From assembly GCF_003353055.1 (NCBI RefSeq), contig NZ_QKWJ01000031.1, forward strand, positions 1 through 64,000: 64,000 nucleotides of DNA, given 5' to 3'. Source of the DNA: Cupriavidus lacunae (GTDB lineage Bacteria; Pseudomonadota; Gammaproteobacteria; Burkholderiales; Burkholderiaceae). Below the pieces are notes generated by a model. The model was not told where the DNA came from, did not search any database, and saw nothing but the letters and a program-made list of their open reading frames with translations. The position numbers and the translations under genes are program-made. Each line of letters begins with the position of its first letter. Position 1 is the first letter of the stretch. This document shows positions 52,418 to 62,300 of the stretch, one piece after another.

Positions 52418-52535
52418 GGCGCCCGGTGCGGCCTGTCGCGGCCACGGCTGGACGCCTGTTGGAAGACTTCGCGCGTCATCGCCGGGGTGTGGATTTGGCG
52501 ATACGGCGGGTACTGCAGAAAATTCAGATTACGAC

Positions 52536-52544
52536 TGTGGATAA
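52536..52544 (-). promoter_or_regulatory. Perfect DnaA box between DUF2272 and HU genes
   Basis: TGTGGATAA, the complement of TTATCCACA. It lies 120 bp upstream of the DUF2272 start and about 100 bp past the HU stop, between the phased array and the boxes at 53830-53860. Confidence 0.5.
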
Positions 52545-52640
52545 CGTCCCCCGCCTGGCGCACGCCTGCGCCCTCGGGCACCGGGGCGGCGGCATGGCGG
52601 GGACAGGCAACTCCGGGCTCTGCAGTGCAGCCCGTCAGGC

Positions 52641-52919
52641 TCACTGGTTGACAGCGTCCTTGAACTTCTGGCCAGCTTTGAACTTCACGGTCTTGGCGGC
52701 TTCGACCTTGATTTCTTCGCCGGTACGCGGGTTGCGCGCCATGCGCTCGCCACGCTCGCCCTTGCTGAACGTGCCAAAGCCGATGAGGCTCAGCGTATCG
52801 CCCTTGGCCACGGCGTCCATGATGGCCGACAGGGTCACGTTCAGTGCCTGTTCCGCCTTGGCCTTGGTCAGACCGTCCACGCCAGCTGCGATAGCGTCGA
52901 TCAGTTCGGTTTTCGTCAT
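52641..52919 (-). CDS. hupB: HU-family DNA-binding protein
   Basis: A 92-residue HU protein that bends DNA and shapes the nucleoid. Full family signature: MTKTELIDAIAAGVDGLTKA at the start, LIGFGTFSKGERGERMARNP covering the DNA-binding arm with the conserved intercalating Pro in ARNPRTG, then VKFKAGQKFKDAVNQ. GGAG precedes the ATG by 6 bases. It may need its own promoter in the 1.2-kb gene-free region upstream. A SET-domain methyltransferase gene is the next gene across that region. Confidence 0.96.
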   Translation of the reverse strand: MTKTELIDAIAAGVDGLTKAKAEQALNVTLSAIMDAVAKGDTLSLIGFGTFSKGERGERMARNPRTGEEIKVEAAKTVKFKAGQKFKDAVNQ

Positions 52920-53412
52920 GCTTCACTCCGTATCGAGTTGATAAAACACAGGCGTCCGCATGCCGGGCGGCCACGCTGGCACCGCTCCGGCAAAGACGCC
53001 GCGGGCCACATGATACCGTGTCGGACAAGGCGCACCGGGAACAGATTGTTACCTGGCTGTTTCCGCGAGCCCGCGCCAGGCCGTGCTTCGCGGGAAGTCG
53101 ACGCAGTCAGGCAAGGGCGGGACGCAGGGCTGCGGGTGACGAAAACGCGCTATGGCCGCATGAGACGCATCAGGGGGCCGTTGCGCGTTGTTGCGTACAC
53201 GGACAGGGCGAAGCCTCGCCAGAGGCCCTCACAGGGCTCCTGAGCGCCTGCAGGCACGCAGACAGGGCATGGGAGCCAACTCCCGCCAAAAATGCCAGAA
53301 GGCTCCTTGCAAGCCTCTTCAACGACATCTGCACTATTGTGCATGTTCCCGGGTCCACGCCACGACCATCCGGCTTAGCTATTCGGCTCATGCATGGTGT
53401 GCGTTCGAGCCG

Positions 53413-54010
53413 GTTTACGGTGTCCCCCGCCGGCTGCAGGCAGGAGCGTATACGCCAGCCACGGCTTTGCCGTATACGCCCGCCGGGTTTACGCGCTGCC
53501 AACCAAGCCAAATCACAAAGTCTCTCGCAAACCTGCCGTTTACGCCTGCCGCCATTCGGATGGGCCGCCGCGCCGGGGTCGTTCTTTCGGTTTACCTTTT
53601 TCTTTCATGTATACAAATAGTAGTAGTAGGTAAACACCCGCCTCGGATGTGGAAAACCCCGTAAACGTCTTTCAGTTCAAAGGTTTACGTAAACGAGAAG
53701 TGGTCGCATCCAGTGTTGGTCGAGGTGGATGACTCAGCCCGATGGATGAGGCCGGTGCCGGACCCCCTCCGACTTATGCCTGAGGCATCCCCATGCCAGC
53801 CCCAGGCAGCCCACATCCAATCCGCGTGCTTGTCCACAGAACGGGGCGGGGTTATCCACAATGCGGGGACGTAAACGGACGGCAGGCTGGTTGGGTGAAC
53901 GGAGTAGGAGGGCGGGTGGGGCCACGTATACCGGTGTGCCGACGTATACGTCTGGCCTGCGGCTGGGTCGGGTGGATGCGGTCGCTGCCCGAAGCGGTTG
54001 TCACGTATAC
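53413..54010. repeat. Array of 15 GTTTAC/GTAAAC/GTATAC motifs
   Basis: GTTTAC at 53413, 53487, 53538, 53590, 53683; GTAAAC at 53630, 53661, 53689, 53871; GTATAC at 53448, 53472, 53609, 53926, 53944, 54005. Most are flanked by G or C to give CGTATACG or GTTTACG. Two form longer dyads: GTTTACGTAAAC (53683-53694) and ACGTATACGT (54003-54012). Spacing is irregular, unlike iterons. The array ends 90 bp before the SET gene start. A multi-site operator is the simplest reading; the binding protein is unknown. Confidence 0.7.
53830..53860 (+). promoter_or_regulatory. Pair of DnaA boxes in the HU-SET gap
   Basis: TTGTCCACA at 53830-53838 (one mismatch) and TTATCCACA at 53852-53860 (perfect), same orientation, 22 bp apart, within the GTTTAC/GTATAC array. 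Confidence 0.5.
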
Positions 54011-54102
54011 GTGTAGCAGCCGCCCCGGTATCATCCCCGATCGCGCCGGCGCGCCCGGCACCGGCCACCCAGGCACAACAGGCGACGAGCACGGAAAGGC
54101 AA

Positions 54103-54618
54103 ATGGCGGACAAGGCAAAGCGCAAGGCAGCAGGCGAGGACAGGAAGAAGACGGCGAGCGACCGGATCGAGGTGCGCCAGTCAGGCGTGCACGGCAAGGG
54201 CGTCTATGCCATCGCCCAGATCGCCGAAGGCGAACGCGTGATCGAGTACAAGGGCGAGCACATTTCGTGGAAGAAGGCGCTGGAGCGCCATCCGCACGAT
54301 CCCAGCGATCCCAACCACACCTTCTACTTCAGCCTGGACGACGGCAGCGTGATCGATGCCAAGTACGGCGGCAACCGCGCGCGCTGGATCAATCACGCCT
54401 GCGAGCCCAACTGCGAGGCGCGCGAGAAGAAGGGCCGGGTGTTTATCCACGCGCTGCGCGATATTGCCCAGGGCGAGGAGCTGTTCTATGACTACGGCCT
54501 GGTGATCGACGCGCGCTATACCGCCAAGCTGAAGAAGGAGTTCGAGTGCCGCTGCGGCAGCCCGCAATGCCGCGGCACCATGCTGGCGCCGAAGGAAAAA
54601 AAGAAGAAGGACAAATAA
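54103..54618 (+). CDS. SET-domain protein-lysine methyltransferase
   Basis: A 171-residue SET-domain protein. A Lys-rich N-terminus (MADKAKRKAAGEDRKKTASD) precedes the SET fold: IEVRQSGVHGKGVYAIAQIA, the substrate/AdoMet motif RWINHACEPNCEA (about 105-117) and the catalytic Tyr in GEELFYDYGLV. A post-SET zinc segment CRCGSPQCRGTM follows, then a Lys tail. All key residues of active SET enzymes appear present. The start at 54103 is chosen because the DNA before it lies in the motif array; the frame opens earlier at 53998. Targets are unknown; the neighbouring Lys-rich HU protein is a candidate. SET proteins of bacteria are often seen as acquired from eukaryotes. Confidence 0.88.
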   Translation: MADKAKRKAAGEDRKKTASDRIEVRQSGVHGKGVYAIAQIAEGERVIEYKGEHISWKKALERHPHDPSDPNHTFYFSLDDGSVIDAKYGGNRARWINHACEPNCEAREKKGRVFIHALRDIAQGEELFYDYGLVIDARYTAKLKKEFECRCGSPQCRGTMLAPKEKKKKDK

Positions 54619-54658
54619 GGCGCTGCCGGATCCGCTAGGCCAGCACGCAGCGGCGGGT

Positions 54659-56329
54659 TCAGGCCGCCGACCCGGCCGGCTCGCAGGGGATCCGGATCAC
54701 GAAGCGCATGCTCGGCCGCCGCTCGGGCGCGCTGTCCGCGGCCGGTGCAACGCCAGCCGCAGCCGGACCCTGCGGCACGTCCTCGATGCGGATGGTGCCC
54801 TGGTGCAGGGTGACGATCTCATGCACGATGGCCAGACCCAGGCCAGCGCCGCCGGTCTGGTCCGCGCGGCCGCCGCCCGGCTCAGGGGCGCGGTCGCCGC
54901 GGAAGAAGCGCTTGAACACTTCCTCGCGCCGCTGCGGCGCGATGCCGGGGCCGTTGTCTTCCACCATGACCACCGCCATGCCGCGGTGGCCCATGGTCTC
55001 GCCGCCGGCGCGCACCGTGATGCGCCCGCCGGCGGGCACGTACTTCACCGCATTGTCGATCAGGTTGGACAGGGCTTCGCGCATCAGCAGCCGGTTGCCG
55101 CGGACCACCGCGGGCGCGCTGCCGGTGAAGGTGGGGCCGGGCAGGATCTCGAAGCCCAGGTCGATGCGGCGCGCCAGCGCCTGCGGCACCCACTCGGCGC
55201 CGGTCTCGAAGGCGAGCTCGGCCAGGTCGAAGTGTTCCACCGGCCCGAGACGCTCCAGCGACAGCCCCGGCTCGGCGCGCGCCAGCGACAGCAGCTGGTT
55301 GGAGAGCCGCACCGCGCGGTCGGCGGCGGTCTGTACCTCGCGCAGCGCGTGCCGGGCGACTTCCAGCGAATCGGCTTCCTGCGCCCGGTCGGCATGCAGC
55401 TTGACCGCGGTCAGCGGCGTGCGCAGCTGGTGGGCCGCATCGGCAATGAACTTGCGCTGGGCGTCGAGCGCGTCGCGCAGCCGCGCCAGCAGTGCATTCA
55501 GGCCGCGGATCAGCGGCGCCACTTCGGCCGGCACCTGGGTTTCATCCAGGGCGGCGAGCGAGCGCGCGGTCTGCCGGTTGAGCTTGTCGGCCAGGATCTG
55601 CAGCGGTACCAGTTCTTCCTTGAGCACGTGCGACAGGATCAGGCTGCCGACCAGCAGCAGCAGGATCAGCGGCACCGACACCGACAGCAGGATCTCGTTG
55701 GCGGCGGTCTCGCGCCGGTCCAGCAGTTCCGCCACCTCCACCACGATCGGCCCGCGCGCGGGCTTGCCGGCCTCGCTGGTGGCAAGTTCGTCCACCGCGA
55801 TGCTGGGCAGCATCACCGGCAGCCGCACTGCGCGCACCTGGCGGCCGCTAAACCAGGCGTAGAACAGGCGCGCGTCGTGCAGCGTGGTCTGGCCGGTGCC
55901 GTAGCCCAGCCAGGTGTCCATGCCGCCGATCAGCCCGTCGGGACCGTGGATGCGCCAGTAGATGCGGTCGGTGCCCTCGGCCTCGACCAGCGTCTGCGCG
56001 ATCATCGGGATGTCATGCTCCAGGCGCGGGCCGGCGATGCGGATCTGCTGGGCGATGCTGTTGGCCACGCCATAGAGCGCGCGGTCGAACACCTGCGTGG
56101 TGTAGTGCGCCGCCAGCCAGTACGACAGCGAGCCGCTGGTCAGCACCAGCGCAAACAGCGGGGTGGCCAGCGCGCGCAGCAGGTGTACGCGCAGGCTGGG
56201 ATTGGCGCCGGGCCGGGTGGCCTGGCGCGTGGCGGGCGCGGCAGGTTCGCTGCCGGACGCAGCCTTGCCGCCGCCGCGGGTATCAGCCGTGGCCGAAGCG
56301 GAGCGGGCGTTGCGGGATCTGGGCCACAT
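54659..56329 (-). CDS. Sensor histidine kinase, TctE/QseC-like
   Basis: A 556-residue membrane kinase. A charged Ala/Arg-rich N-terminal extension (about 1-45) precedes helix 1 (LFALVLTSGSLSYWLA). The periplasmic sensor domain of the TctE type (RIYWRIHGPDGLIGGMDTWL) follows, then helix 2 near 219-236 and HisKA with the phospho-His in FIADAAHQLRTPLTAVKLHA. The ATPase domain shows NLIDNAVKYVPAGG, DNGPGIAPQ and GAGLGLAIVHEI. TctE relatives sense tricarboxylates; the ligand here is unknown. It follows its OmpR-type regulator gene by 35 bases. Confidence 0.91.
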   Translation of the reverse strand: MWPRSRNARSASATADTRGGGKAASGSEPAAPATRQATRPGANPSLRVHLLRALATPLFALVLTSGSLSYWLAAHYTTQVFDRALYGVANSIAQQIRIAGPRLEHDIPMIAQTLVEAEGTDRIYWRIHGPDGLIGGMDTWLGYGTGQTTLHDARLFYAWFSGRQVRAVRLPVMLPSIAVDELATSEAGKPARGPIVVEVAELLDRRETAANEILLSVSVPLILLLLVGSLILSHVLKEELVPLQILADKLNRQTARSLAALDETQVPAEVAPLIRGLNALLARLRDALDAQRKFIADAAHQLRTPLTAVKLHADRAQEADSLEVARHALREVQTAADRAVRLSNQLLSLARAEPGLSLERLGPVEHFDLAELAFETGAEWVPQALARRIDLGFEILPGPTFTGSAPAVVRGNRLLMREALSNLIDNAVKYVPAGGRITVRAGGETMGHRGMAVVMVEDNGPGIAPQRREEVFKRFFRGDRAPEPGGGRADQTGGAGLGLAIVHEIVTLHQGTIRIEDVPQGPAAAGVAPAADSAPERRPSMRFVIRIPCEPAGSAA

Positions 56330-56364
56330 GGCCTAGGCCGGGGGGCGTGAGGGCAGCGGGGGCT

Positions 56365-57069
56365 TCATTTTCCGGCGCGGATCTGCAGCAGGTAGCCGAA
56401 GCCGCGCACGGTGACGATCTCGACATCGCTGTCTTCCAGCTTCTTGCGCACGCGGTGCACGTAGACCTCGATCGCGGTGTCGCCGACGGTGTCGCCGCCC
56501 TCGCCGGCGGGGTGGGCAAAGGTGGCCAGGTGGTCCTGCAGCTGCGCCTTGCTGACCACGCGGCCCTGGCGCTGCAGCAGCAGTTCCAGCACCGCGAACT
56601 CGCGCGGCGACAGTTCCAGCGGGCGGGCGTCGATAAACATGCGGCGGTCGTTGCCCGACAGCCGCAGGCGCCCCAGGCGCACGTCGCGCTCGGGGGCGGC
56701 CTCGCCGTGCTGGCTGCGGCGCAGCAGCACGCGCACGCGCGCTTCCAGCTCGGGCAGGGCGAAGGGTTTGATCAGGTAGTCGTCGGCGCCGGCGTTCAGG
56801 CCGGAGAGCTTGTCTTCCAGCTCGTCGCGCGCGGTCAGGATGATGACCGGGGTGGTGCGGTTGCGGGCGCGGTAGCGCGCCAGCAGGGTCATGCCGTCGA
56901 TGCCGGGCAGGCCCAGGTCGAGGATGACCAGGTCGTGCTGCTCGCGCAGCAGGTGTTCGGTGGCATAGACGCCGTCATGGACGACGCGCACCTGGTGGCC
57001 GGCGCGGGACAGGCCGGCTTCGACGCCGCTGGCAATCTGGCGGTCGTCCTCGATCAGCAGGATACGCAT
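56365..57069 (-). CDS. OmpR-family response regulator, TctD/QseB-like
   Basis: A 234-residue regulator. Receiver: MRILLIEDDRQIASGVEAGL, phospho-Asp in DLVILDLGLPGIDG (about 51), and GADDYLIKPFALPELEARVR. The winged helix-turn-helix of the OmpR class follows (ELSPREFAVLELLLQRQGRV, then TAIEVYVHRVRKKLEDSDVE). First gene of the pair with the TctE/QseC-like kinase; no target genes for tricarboxylate uptake are visible beside it. Confidence 0.92.
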   Translation of the reverse strand: MRILLIEDDRQIASGVEAGLSRAGHQVRVVHDGVYATEHLLREQHDLVILDLGLPGIDGMTLLARYRARNRTTPVIILTARDELEDKLSGLNAGADDYLIKPFALPELEARVRVLLRRSQHGEAAPERDVRLGRLRLSGNDRRMFIDARPLELSPREFAVLELLLQRQGRVVSKAQLQDHLATFAHPAGEGGDTVGDTAIEVYVHRVRKKLEDSDVEIVTVRGFGYLLQIRAGK

Positions 57070-57238
57070 GGCGGCAGCTCGGGTAGGACGTTGGGCATGG
57101 CTGGAGGGAAGGCCTTGTGGCGCACACGGGAGGTGCGGGCCTGCCGCAGATTGTACAAGGCGCAGGCCCCGGGTTCCTTACGGATTGCCTACAGCCGGAA
57201 TGCCTGGCCGCCCGATCCAGGCGCTGCCGCGGCCGGGC

Positions 57239-57538
57239 TCAGTCCGTCACCGCGTCGGCCGCGCGCTCGATGAAGTGGGCCAGGTCGATGTCGCGCTGGG
57301 TCAGGCCGTTGGCATCGTGCGTGGACAGCGTGATGTCGACCCGGTTGTAGACGTTGAACCATTCCGGGTGGTGGTCGGCCTTCTCGGCCTGGATCGCCAC
57401 GCGCGTCATGAAGCCGAAAGCGGCGTTGAAGTCATGGAAGGTGAAGCGCTTGAAGATCGCGTCGCGGTCCGGGACGGTGGTCCAGCCGGGCAGGTCGGCG
57501 AGCAGCGTGGCACGGGCTTGCGGAGAAAGAGGGGTCAT
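57239..57538 (-). CDS. phhB: Pterin-4a-carbinolamine dehydratase
   Basis: A 99-residue dehydratase that recycles the pterin cofactor of phenylalanine hydroxylase. The active-site segment EKADHHPEWFNVYNRVDITL with the paired His is present, and the dimer-type helix RDAIFKRFTFHDFNAAFGFM precedes it. The start at 57538 (MTPLSPQARATLL) matches the family length; the frame opens 28 codons earlier. It follows phhA on the same strand with a 150-bp gap, the typical phh pairing. Confidence 0.95.
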   Translation of the reverse strand: MTPLSPQARATLLADLPGWTTVPDRDAIFKRFTFHDFNAAFGFMTRVAIQAEKADHHPEWFNVYNRVDITLSTHDANGLTQRDIDLAHFIERAADAVTD

Positions 57539-57687
57539 GATGGGCTCGATCTGAATCTTGGGGAAAAAGCGAAGGTCGCAAAACGCGGACAGCCGGCCCG
57601 CCCGCGCCGAGGCGGCGGGCATGCCGGCATTGTTTCACAAAGCGGGAAGCGGGGCAGGGCGACCCGGGTTTGCAGGCGGGCGCCGGA

Positions 57688-58617
57688 TCAGATGTCTTCG
57701 GTATCGGCCCAGCCTTCGCGGGTGCCGACGTTGAGCACCTGGTCGTCCGGGGCTACGTCGCCCGCGCCCAGCGTGGGCTGCGCGCGCAGTTCTTCATACA
57801 ACGGCGCAAAGTCCGGCCGGGTGGCGTCGAACAGCTGTTCGAAGCTGTCGATCACGAAGTAGGTCTTCTGGAAGGTGTCGATGCGGTAGCGCGTGCGCAT
57901 GATGCGGCGCACGTCGAAGCCGATCCGGTTGGGGCTGGCCGAATCGAGGCTGTAGATCGACTCGCCCTGGCTCGACAAGATGCCGGCGCCGTAGATGCGC
58001 AGCCCTTGCGGGGTGCGGATCAGGCCGAACTCAACCGTGTACCAGTACAGCCGCGACAGCATCTCCAGCGCGCCCAGGCCGGCCGCCTTCAGGCCGCCCT
58101 TGCCGTAGGCCTCCATGTAGTCGGCGAAGACCGGGTTGATCAGCAGCGGCACGTGGCCGAACACATCGTGGAAGCAGTCCGGTTCCTGCAGGTAGTCCAG
58201 CTGCTCGGGCTTGCGCATCCACCAGCTGGCCGGGAAGCGGCGGTTGGCCAGATGCTCGAAGAACACCTGGTCCGGCACCAGGCCGGGCACGGCCACGACC
58301 TGCCAGCCGGTGGCGCGCATCAGGGTCTCGTTGAGCTGGTCGAAATCGGGGACGCGGTCCTTTTCCATGCCCAGCGTGCCCAGGCCCTGCAGGAATTCGT
58401 CGCTGACGCGGCCCTGCAGCATCGCGGCCTGGCGCTCGTACAGCTTGCGCCAGATGGCGTGGTCGGTGCTGGTGTAGCTTTGCACCGGCTGGGCGATAGT
58501 GAAGTCCGGGCGCAGTGTCTGGCCGGACAGCAGGCCGGCATCGAACTGTTCCTTGAGCTTGTCGGTCAGGGTGCCCTGGAAGGCGCCGGGGGCTTCGGTG
58601 GCCGTGGCGATGGACAT
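57688..58617 (-). CDS. phhA: Phenylalanine-4-hydroxylase
   Basis: A 309-residue monomeric bacterial phenylalanine hydroxylase, converting Phe to Tyr with tetrahydropterin and O2. The iron ligands are in EPDCFHDVFGHVPLLINPVF (two His) and in YWYTVEFGLIRTPQGL (Glu). VPGLVPDQVFFEHLANRRFP and the C-terminal FVIDSFEQLFDATRPDF are family-typical. The start at 58617 (MSIATATEAPG) is chosen; the frame opens 46 codons earlier. Lrp/AsnC-type gene diverges from it. Confidence 0.96.
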   Translation of the reverse strand: MSIATATEAPGAFQGTLTDKLKEQFDAGLLSGQTLRPDFTIAQPVQSYTSTDHAIWRKLYERQAAMLQGRVSDEFLQGLGTLGMEKDRVPDFDQLNETLMRATGWQVVAVPGLVPDQVFFEHLANRRFPASWWMRKPEQLDYLQEPDCFHDVFGHVPLLINPVFADYMEAYGKGGLKAAGLGALEMLSRLYWYTVEFGLIRTPQGLRIYGAGILSSQGESIYSLDSASPNRIGFDVRRIMRTRYRIDTFQKTYFVIDSFEQLFDATRPDFAPLYEELRAQPTLGAGDVAPDDQVLNVGTREGWADTEDI

Positions 58618-58737
58618 GGTGCGCGTCTCCTGAATGCGTGCTTGCTGCATCGGCGGCAGCGTGAATGCGGATTTACTGCGTAGTTTAGGCGTCAGGGGAC
58701 GCAATCTGGCCGCATAATCCGCCTGTTTTGGGTTTGT

Positions 58738-58756
58738 CGTGCATATAATGTGCATC
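58738..58756. promoter_or_regulatory. Candidate -10/operator between phhA and the Lrp-type gene
   Basis: tcgtgcatataatgtgcatcg contains TATAAT at 58744-58749 within TGCA-N7-TGCA symmetry, 36 bases before the Lrp-type start. It may be the promoter of that gene and a self-binding site at once. No good -35 was found. Confidence 0.4.
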
Positions 58757-58784
58757 GTCAGATCATGAAATGCGGGATTTGTGT

Positions 58785-59270
58785 ATGGCAGCCCAGAGTG
58801 TCTCCCTCGACCCCTTCGACCTGGCCCTGCTGGCCGCGCTGCAGGCCGACGGCCGCACCACCCACCAGCAGCTGGCCGAGCGCGTGCACCTGTCGCCCAG
58901 CCAGGTTGGCCGCCGCCTGGCGCGGCTGGAAACCGACGGCGTGATCACCGGCTACCGCGTCAACCTGTCCTCGCAGGCGCTGGGCCTGGGGGTGATGGTG
59001 TTTATCAGTGTCAAGCTGGCCCACCATGCCGACACCATCATCGAGCGCTTCCGTGAAGAGATCCTGCTGCTGGAAGAGGTGCAGGAGTGCTATTCGGTGG
59101 CCGGCGAGGCCGACTACCTGATCCGCGTGGTGGTGCCCGACCTGCCCACGCTGGCCGAATTCACCATGAAGCGGCTGATGCGCGTGCCCGGCGTGGAAAG
59201 CGTGCGTTCGAATATCGTGCTGACCGCGATCAAGTGCGACGGCCCGCTGCCGCTGTCGCACCTGCGCTAA
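58785..59270 (+). CDS. Lrp/AsnC-family regulator
   Basis: A 161-residue Lrp-type regulator. N-terminal helix-turn-helix: LALLAALQADGRTTHQQLAE and RVHLSPSQVGRRLARLETDG; then the RAM ligand domain (VQECYSVAGEADYLIRVVVP). The ATG at 58785 has GGGA upstream; another in-frame ATG at 58770 has no ribosome site. Divergent from phhA-phhB, so it probably regulates phenylalanine degradation; Lrp-type regulators next to phh genes commonly respond to aromatic amino acids. Confidence 0.9.
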   Translation: MAAQSVSLDPFDLALLAALQADGRTTHQQLAERVHLSPSQVGRRLARLETDGVITGYRVNLSSQALGLGVMVFISVKLAHHADTIIERFREEILLLEEVQECYSVAGEADYLIRVVVPDLPTLAEFTMKRLMRVPGVESVRSNIVLTAIKCDGPLPLSHLR

Positions 59271-59379
59271 AAGTTTCCCCATGGCGCGTTGCAGGTTTGC
59301 GTGCTGGTCTTGCGCTCCTGTGGCGTGCGTGTCACCCTCGCCGGGTGCCGCAAACGTGGCGGGAACGGAGGATGGCAGC

Positions 59380-62300
59380 ATGAAGGGAATCGTCGCCCGA
59401 GCCGGTCGGGGTCTTGGCAGGTCGCCAATGCAATGGCATGTGCCGCGCGCAGCCCTGGCCCTGGCGGCCGCGCTGGGAATCCTGGCCGCCGGCAGCGCCC
59501 AGGCCGCGCAGGTGACGCGCTTCTCCCCCGAAGGCACGGTTGGTCAGGTGCGGCAGGTGGCGATCCGCTTCGACGAGGCCATGGTGCCGATGGGAGACGT
59601 CCAGGCCACCGCGCCCGCGGCAGTCTCCTGCACCGGCGCCAGCACCAGCGGCCAGGCCCGCTGGATCGACGCGAAGAACTGGGTCTACGACTTCGCCAGC
59701 GACCTGCCGCCGGGCGTGCGCTGCACCGTGCGCATGCGCGCCGGCCTGCGCAGCGAGGCCGGCACCGCCTATGCCGGCAAGCCGGAATACCGTTTCGAGA
59801 CCGGCGGCCCGACGGTCGTGTCCAGCCGGCCCTCGGGCGGAGAGATCGAGGAAGACCAGGTCTTTGCCTTGCGCTTCAACGGCGCCGCCACGGCGGCCTC
59901 GGTGCGCGAGCACGCCTGGTGCCAGGCGCAAGGGCTGGGCGAGCGCATCCCGGTGCGGCTACTGACTAGCAAGGAGCGCGATGCCGTGCTCGACGCCATC
60001 CACTGGGATCGCCTCGCCAAACAGGCGCCGGATGCCGTGCACCTGCTTGCCTGCCAGCAGCGGCTGCCGGCCGCGGCGCGGGTGCAACTGGTGCTGGGCG
60101 CGGGCATTGCCACGCCGTCGGGCGTGGCCACACGTGACGAGCGCCGCTTTGACTACACCGTGCGCGAGCCCTTCACCGCCAGCTTCAGCTGCGAGCGCGA
60201 GCACGCGCAGTCGCCGTGCACGCCGCTGCGGCCGATGTCGGTCACCTTCTCCTCGCCAGTGCCGCGCAAGCTGGCCGAGAGCGTGGTGCTGAAGACCCCG
60301 TCGGGCACGCGCGCGCCGCAGTTCGGTCCCGACCTGGCGCCGGACGCCAGCGTCAGCGCGCTGACCTTTGCCGCGCCGTTCGCGGAGAAGGCGCAGTTCA
60401 CTATCGAAGTGCCGCGCAACCTGCAGGACGACAGCGGTCGTTCGCTGGCCAATGCCGACCTGTTCCCGCTCAAGGTCGCCACGGCATCGATGCCGCCGCT
60501 GGCCAAGTTTGCCGCGGCGCCGTTTGGCGTGGTGGAGCGCTTCGGCGAGCTGCCGCGCGGCAAGTCGCCGGCCGACTATCCGCCGCTGCTGCCAGTGACG
60601 CTGCGCAACGTCGAGGCCGACCTCGCCGTGCGCGGCGTGCAGGCCAGGGCCGGCACCGTGATGAAGCTGCGCGTGGACGATGACGCGGCCGTGATGCAGT
60701 GGTTTGGCCTGGTGCGCCGCATGCACGAGGCCAGCTACACCCGGGCCGAGCTCGACGCGGTGCTGGCGGGCCGCTCGCCTTATCGCGTCAACAATCCGCG
60801 CAATGCCGTGTCGATCGAGACGCGCTCGGTGTCGCTGCTCGAGCGGGCCCCCGGCGTGCAGAAGCTGGATGTGCCCAAGCCCTCGGGCGATGCGCCACGG
60901 CCGTTCGAGGTAGTCGGCATCCCGCTGCCGGAGCCGGGCTTCCATGTGGTGGAGATCGCCTCGCCGATGCTGGGCGAGGCGCTGCTGGGCAAGCGCGCGC
61001 CGATGTACGTGCGCACCGCGGCGCTGGTGACCAACCTGGGCGTGCATTTCAAGCTGGGCCGCAGCGCCGGCAATGAAGACGATGGCAGCCGCAGCGGGCT
61101 GGCCTGGGTCACCGGGCTGGACGACGGCAAGCCGGTCGCCGAGGCCGCCGTGGCGGTGCGCGACTGCAGCGGCCGCCTGCTCGGCGAAGGCCGCACCGAT
61201 GGCAGCGGCGTGGTGCGCTTTGCGAAGCTGGCTGCCGCGCCCGAGGGCGCCTGCGACCAGAACGGGCTGTCCGGTTACTTCGTCTCCGCACGCATCGACG
61301 CCAGGCACCCGCAGGCACGCGGCAAGGCCGACATGGCCTTCGTGATGTCGGACTGGAACCGCGGCATCGAGACCTGGCGCTTCAATGTGCCGACCGACAC
61401 CAGCCCCACGCCCACGGTGCGCGCCCACACCATCTTCGACCGCACGCTGTTGCGCGCCGGCGAGACCGTGTCGATGAAGCACCTGATCCGCGCCGAGACC
61501 GCGCTGGGCTTCGGCCTGCCGCCGGCCGGCCGCCCGCTGCCCACGCGCGTGGTGATCCGCCATGAGGGCAGCGGCCAGACCTACGAACTGCCGCTGCAAT
61601 GGCGCCAGACCGCGACCGGCGGGCGCAGCGCGGAAAGCACCTTCCAGGTCCCGCCCGCGGCCAAGCTCGGTGTCTATACCGTCGAGCTGGAAACGCAGAA
61701 GGGCGATGGCGTGCAGGACGCTGGCGGCGCGCGCAGCTATACCAGCGGCAGCTTCCGCGTCGAGGCATTCCGCTTGCCGGTGCTGGCCGGCACGCTGCAG
61801 GTGGCAGGCAAGGCGGGGCCAGTGGTCGCGCCTGCCGAGCTGCCGGTCGGCGTGGAGATCCACTATCTCTCCGGCGGCGGTGCGGCCGGGCTGCCCGTGC
61901 GCGTATCCGCGCTGCTGCGCGACAAGTACGTGAGCTTCCCTGGCTATGACGAGTTCTCGTTCAACCCGCCGCGCGCGCAGCGCGAAAGCGCCAGCGGCGA
62001 CCAGGAGATGGATGAGGACCAGCAGGGCGATGCCAGTGCCGACGGCCAGAAGCTGGTCGCCGACAAGCTGCCGGTGACGCTCGACAAGAACGGCAATGGC
62101 ACCGTCACGCTGCGCAAGCTGCCCAAGACCGACGCGCCGCGCGACCTGCTGCTCGAAGCCGGCTTTGCCGACCCCAACGGCGAGATCCAGACGCTGCGCC
62201 AGACCGTGCCGGTATGGCCGGCGGCGGTGGTGGCCGGCATCCGCACCGATGGCTGGGTCTCGGTCAGGCAGAAGCTGGCCGTGCATGGCGTGGTGCTCGA

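Larger units (their letters stand above)
52920..54102. other. 1.2-kb gene-free region between HU and SET genes
   Basis: No supported gene; frames crossing it are open by composition and lack any family feature. From 53413 to 54010 it carries a dense array of GTTTAC/GTAAAC/GTATAC hexamers, and at 53830-53860 two DnaA boxes. The first 400 bp show nothing beyond the HU promoter region. The region is less GC-rich than the surrounding genes, especially 53500-53700. Confidence 0.6.

Noticed and set aside
52300..54010. A chromosomal replication origin
   Set aside because: DnaA boxes and HU are present, but there is no dnaA, dnaN, gidA or parAB, no clear AT-rich unwinding element beside the boxes, and the genes around are not origin-linked. 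A DnaA-binding locus is kept as a hypothesis instead.
53413..54010. CRISPR array or plasmid iterons
   Set aside because: Repeats are only 6-8 bp, occur in both orientations and have irregular spacing; there are no cas or rep genes.
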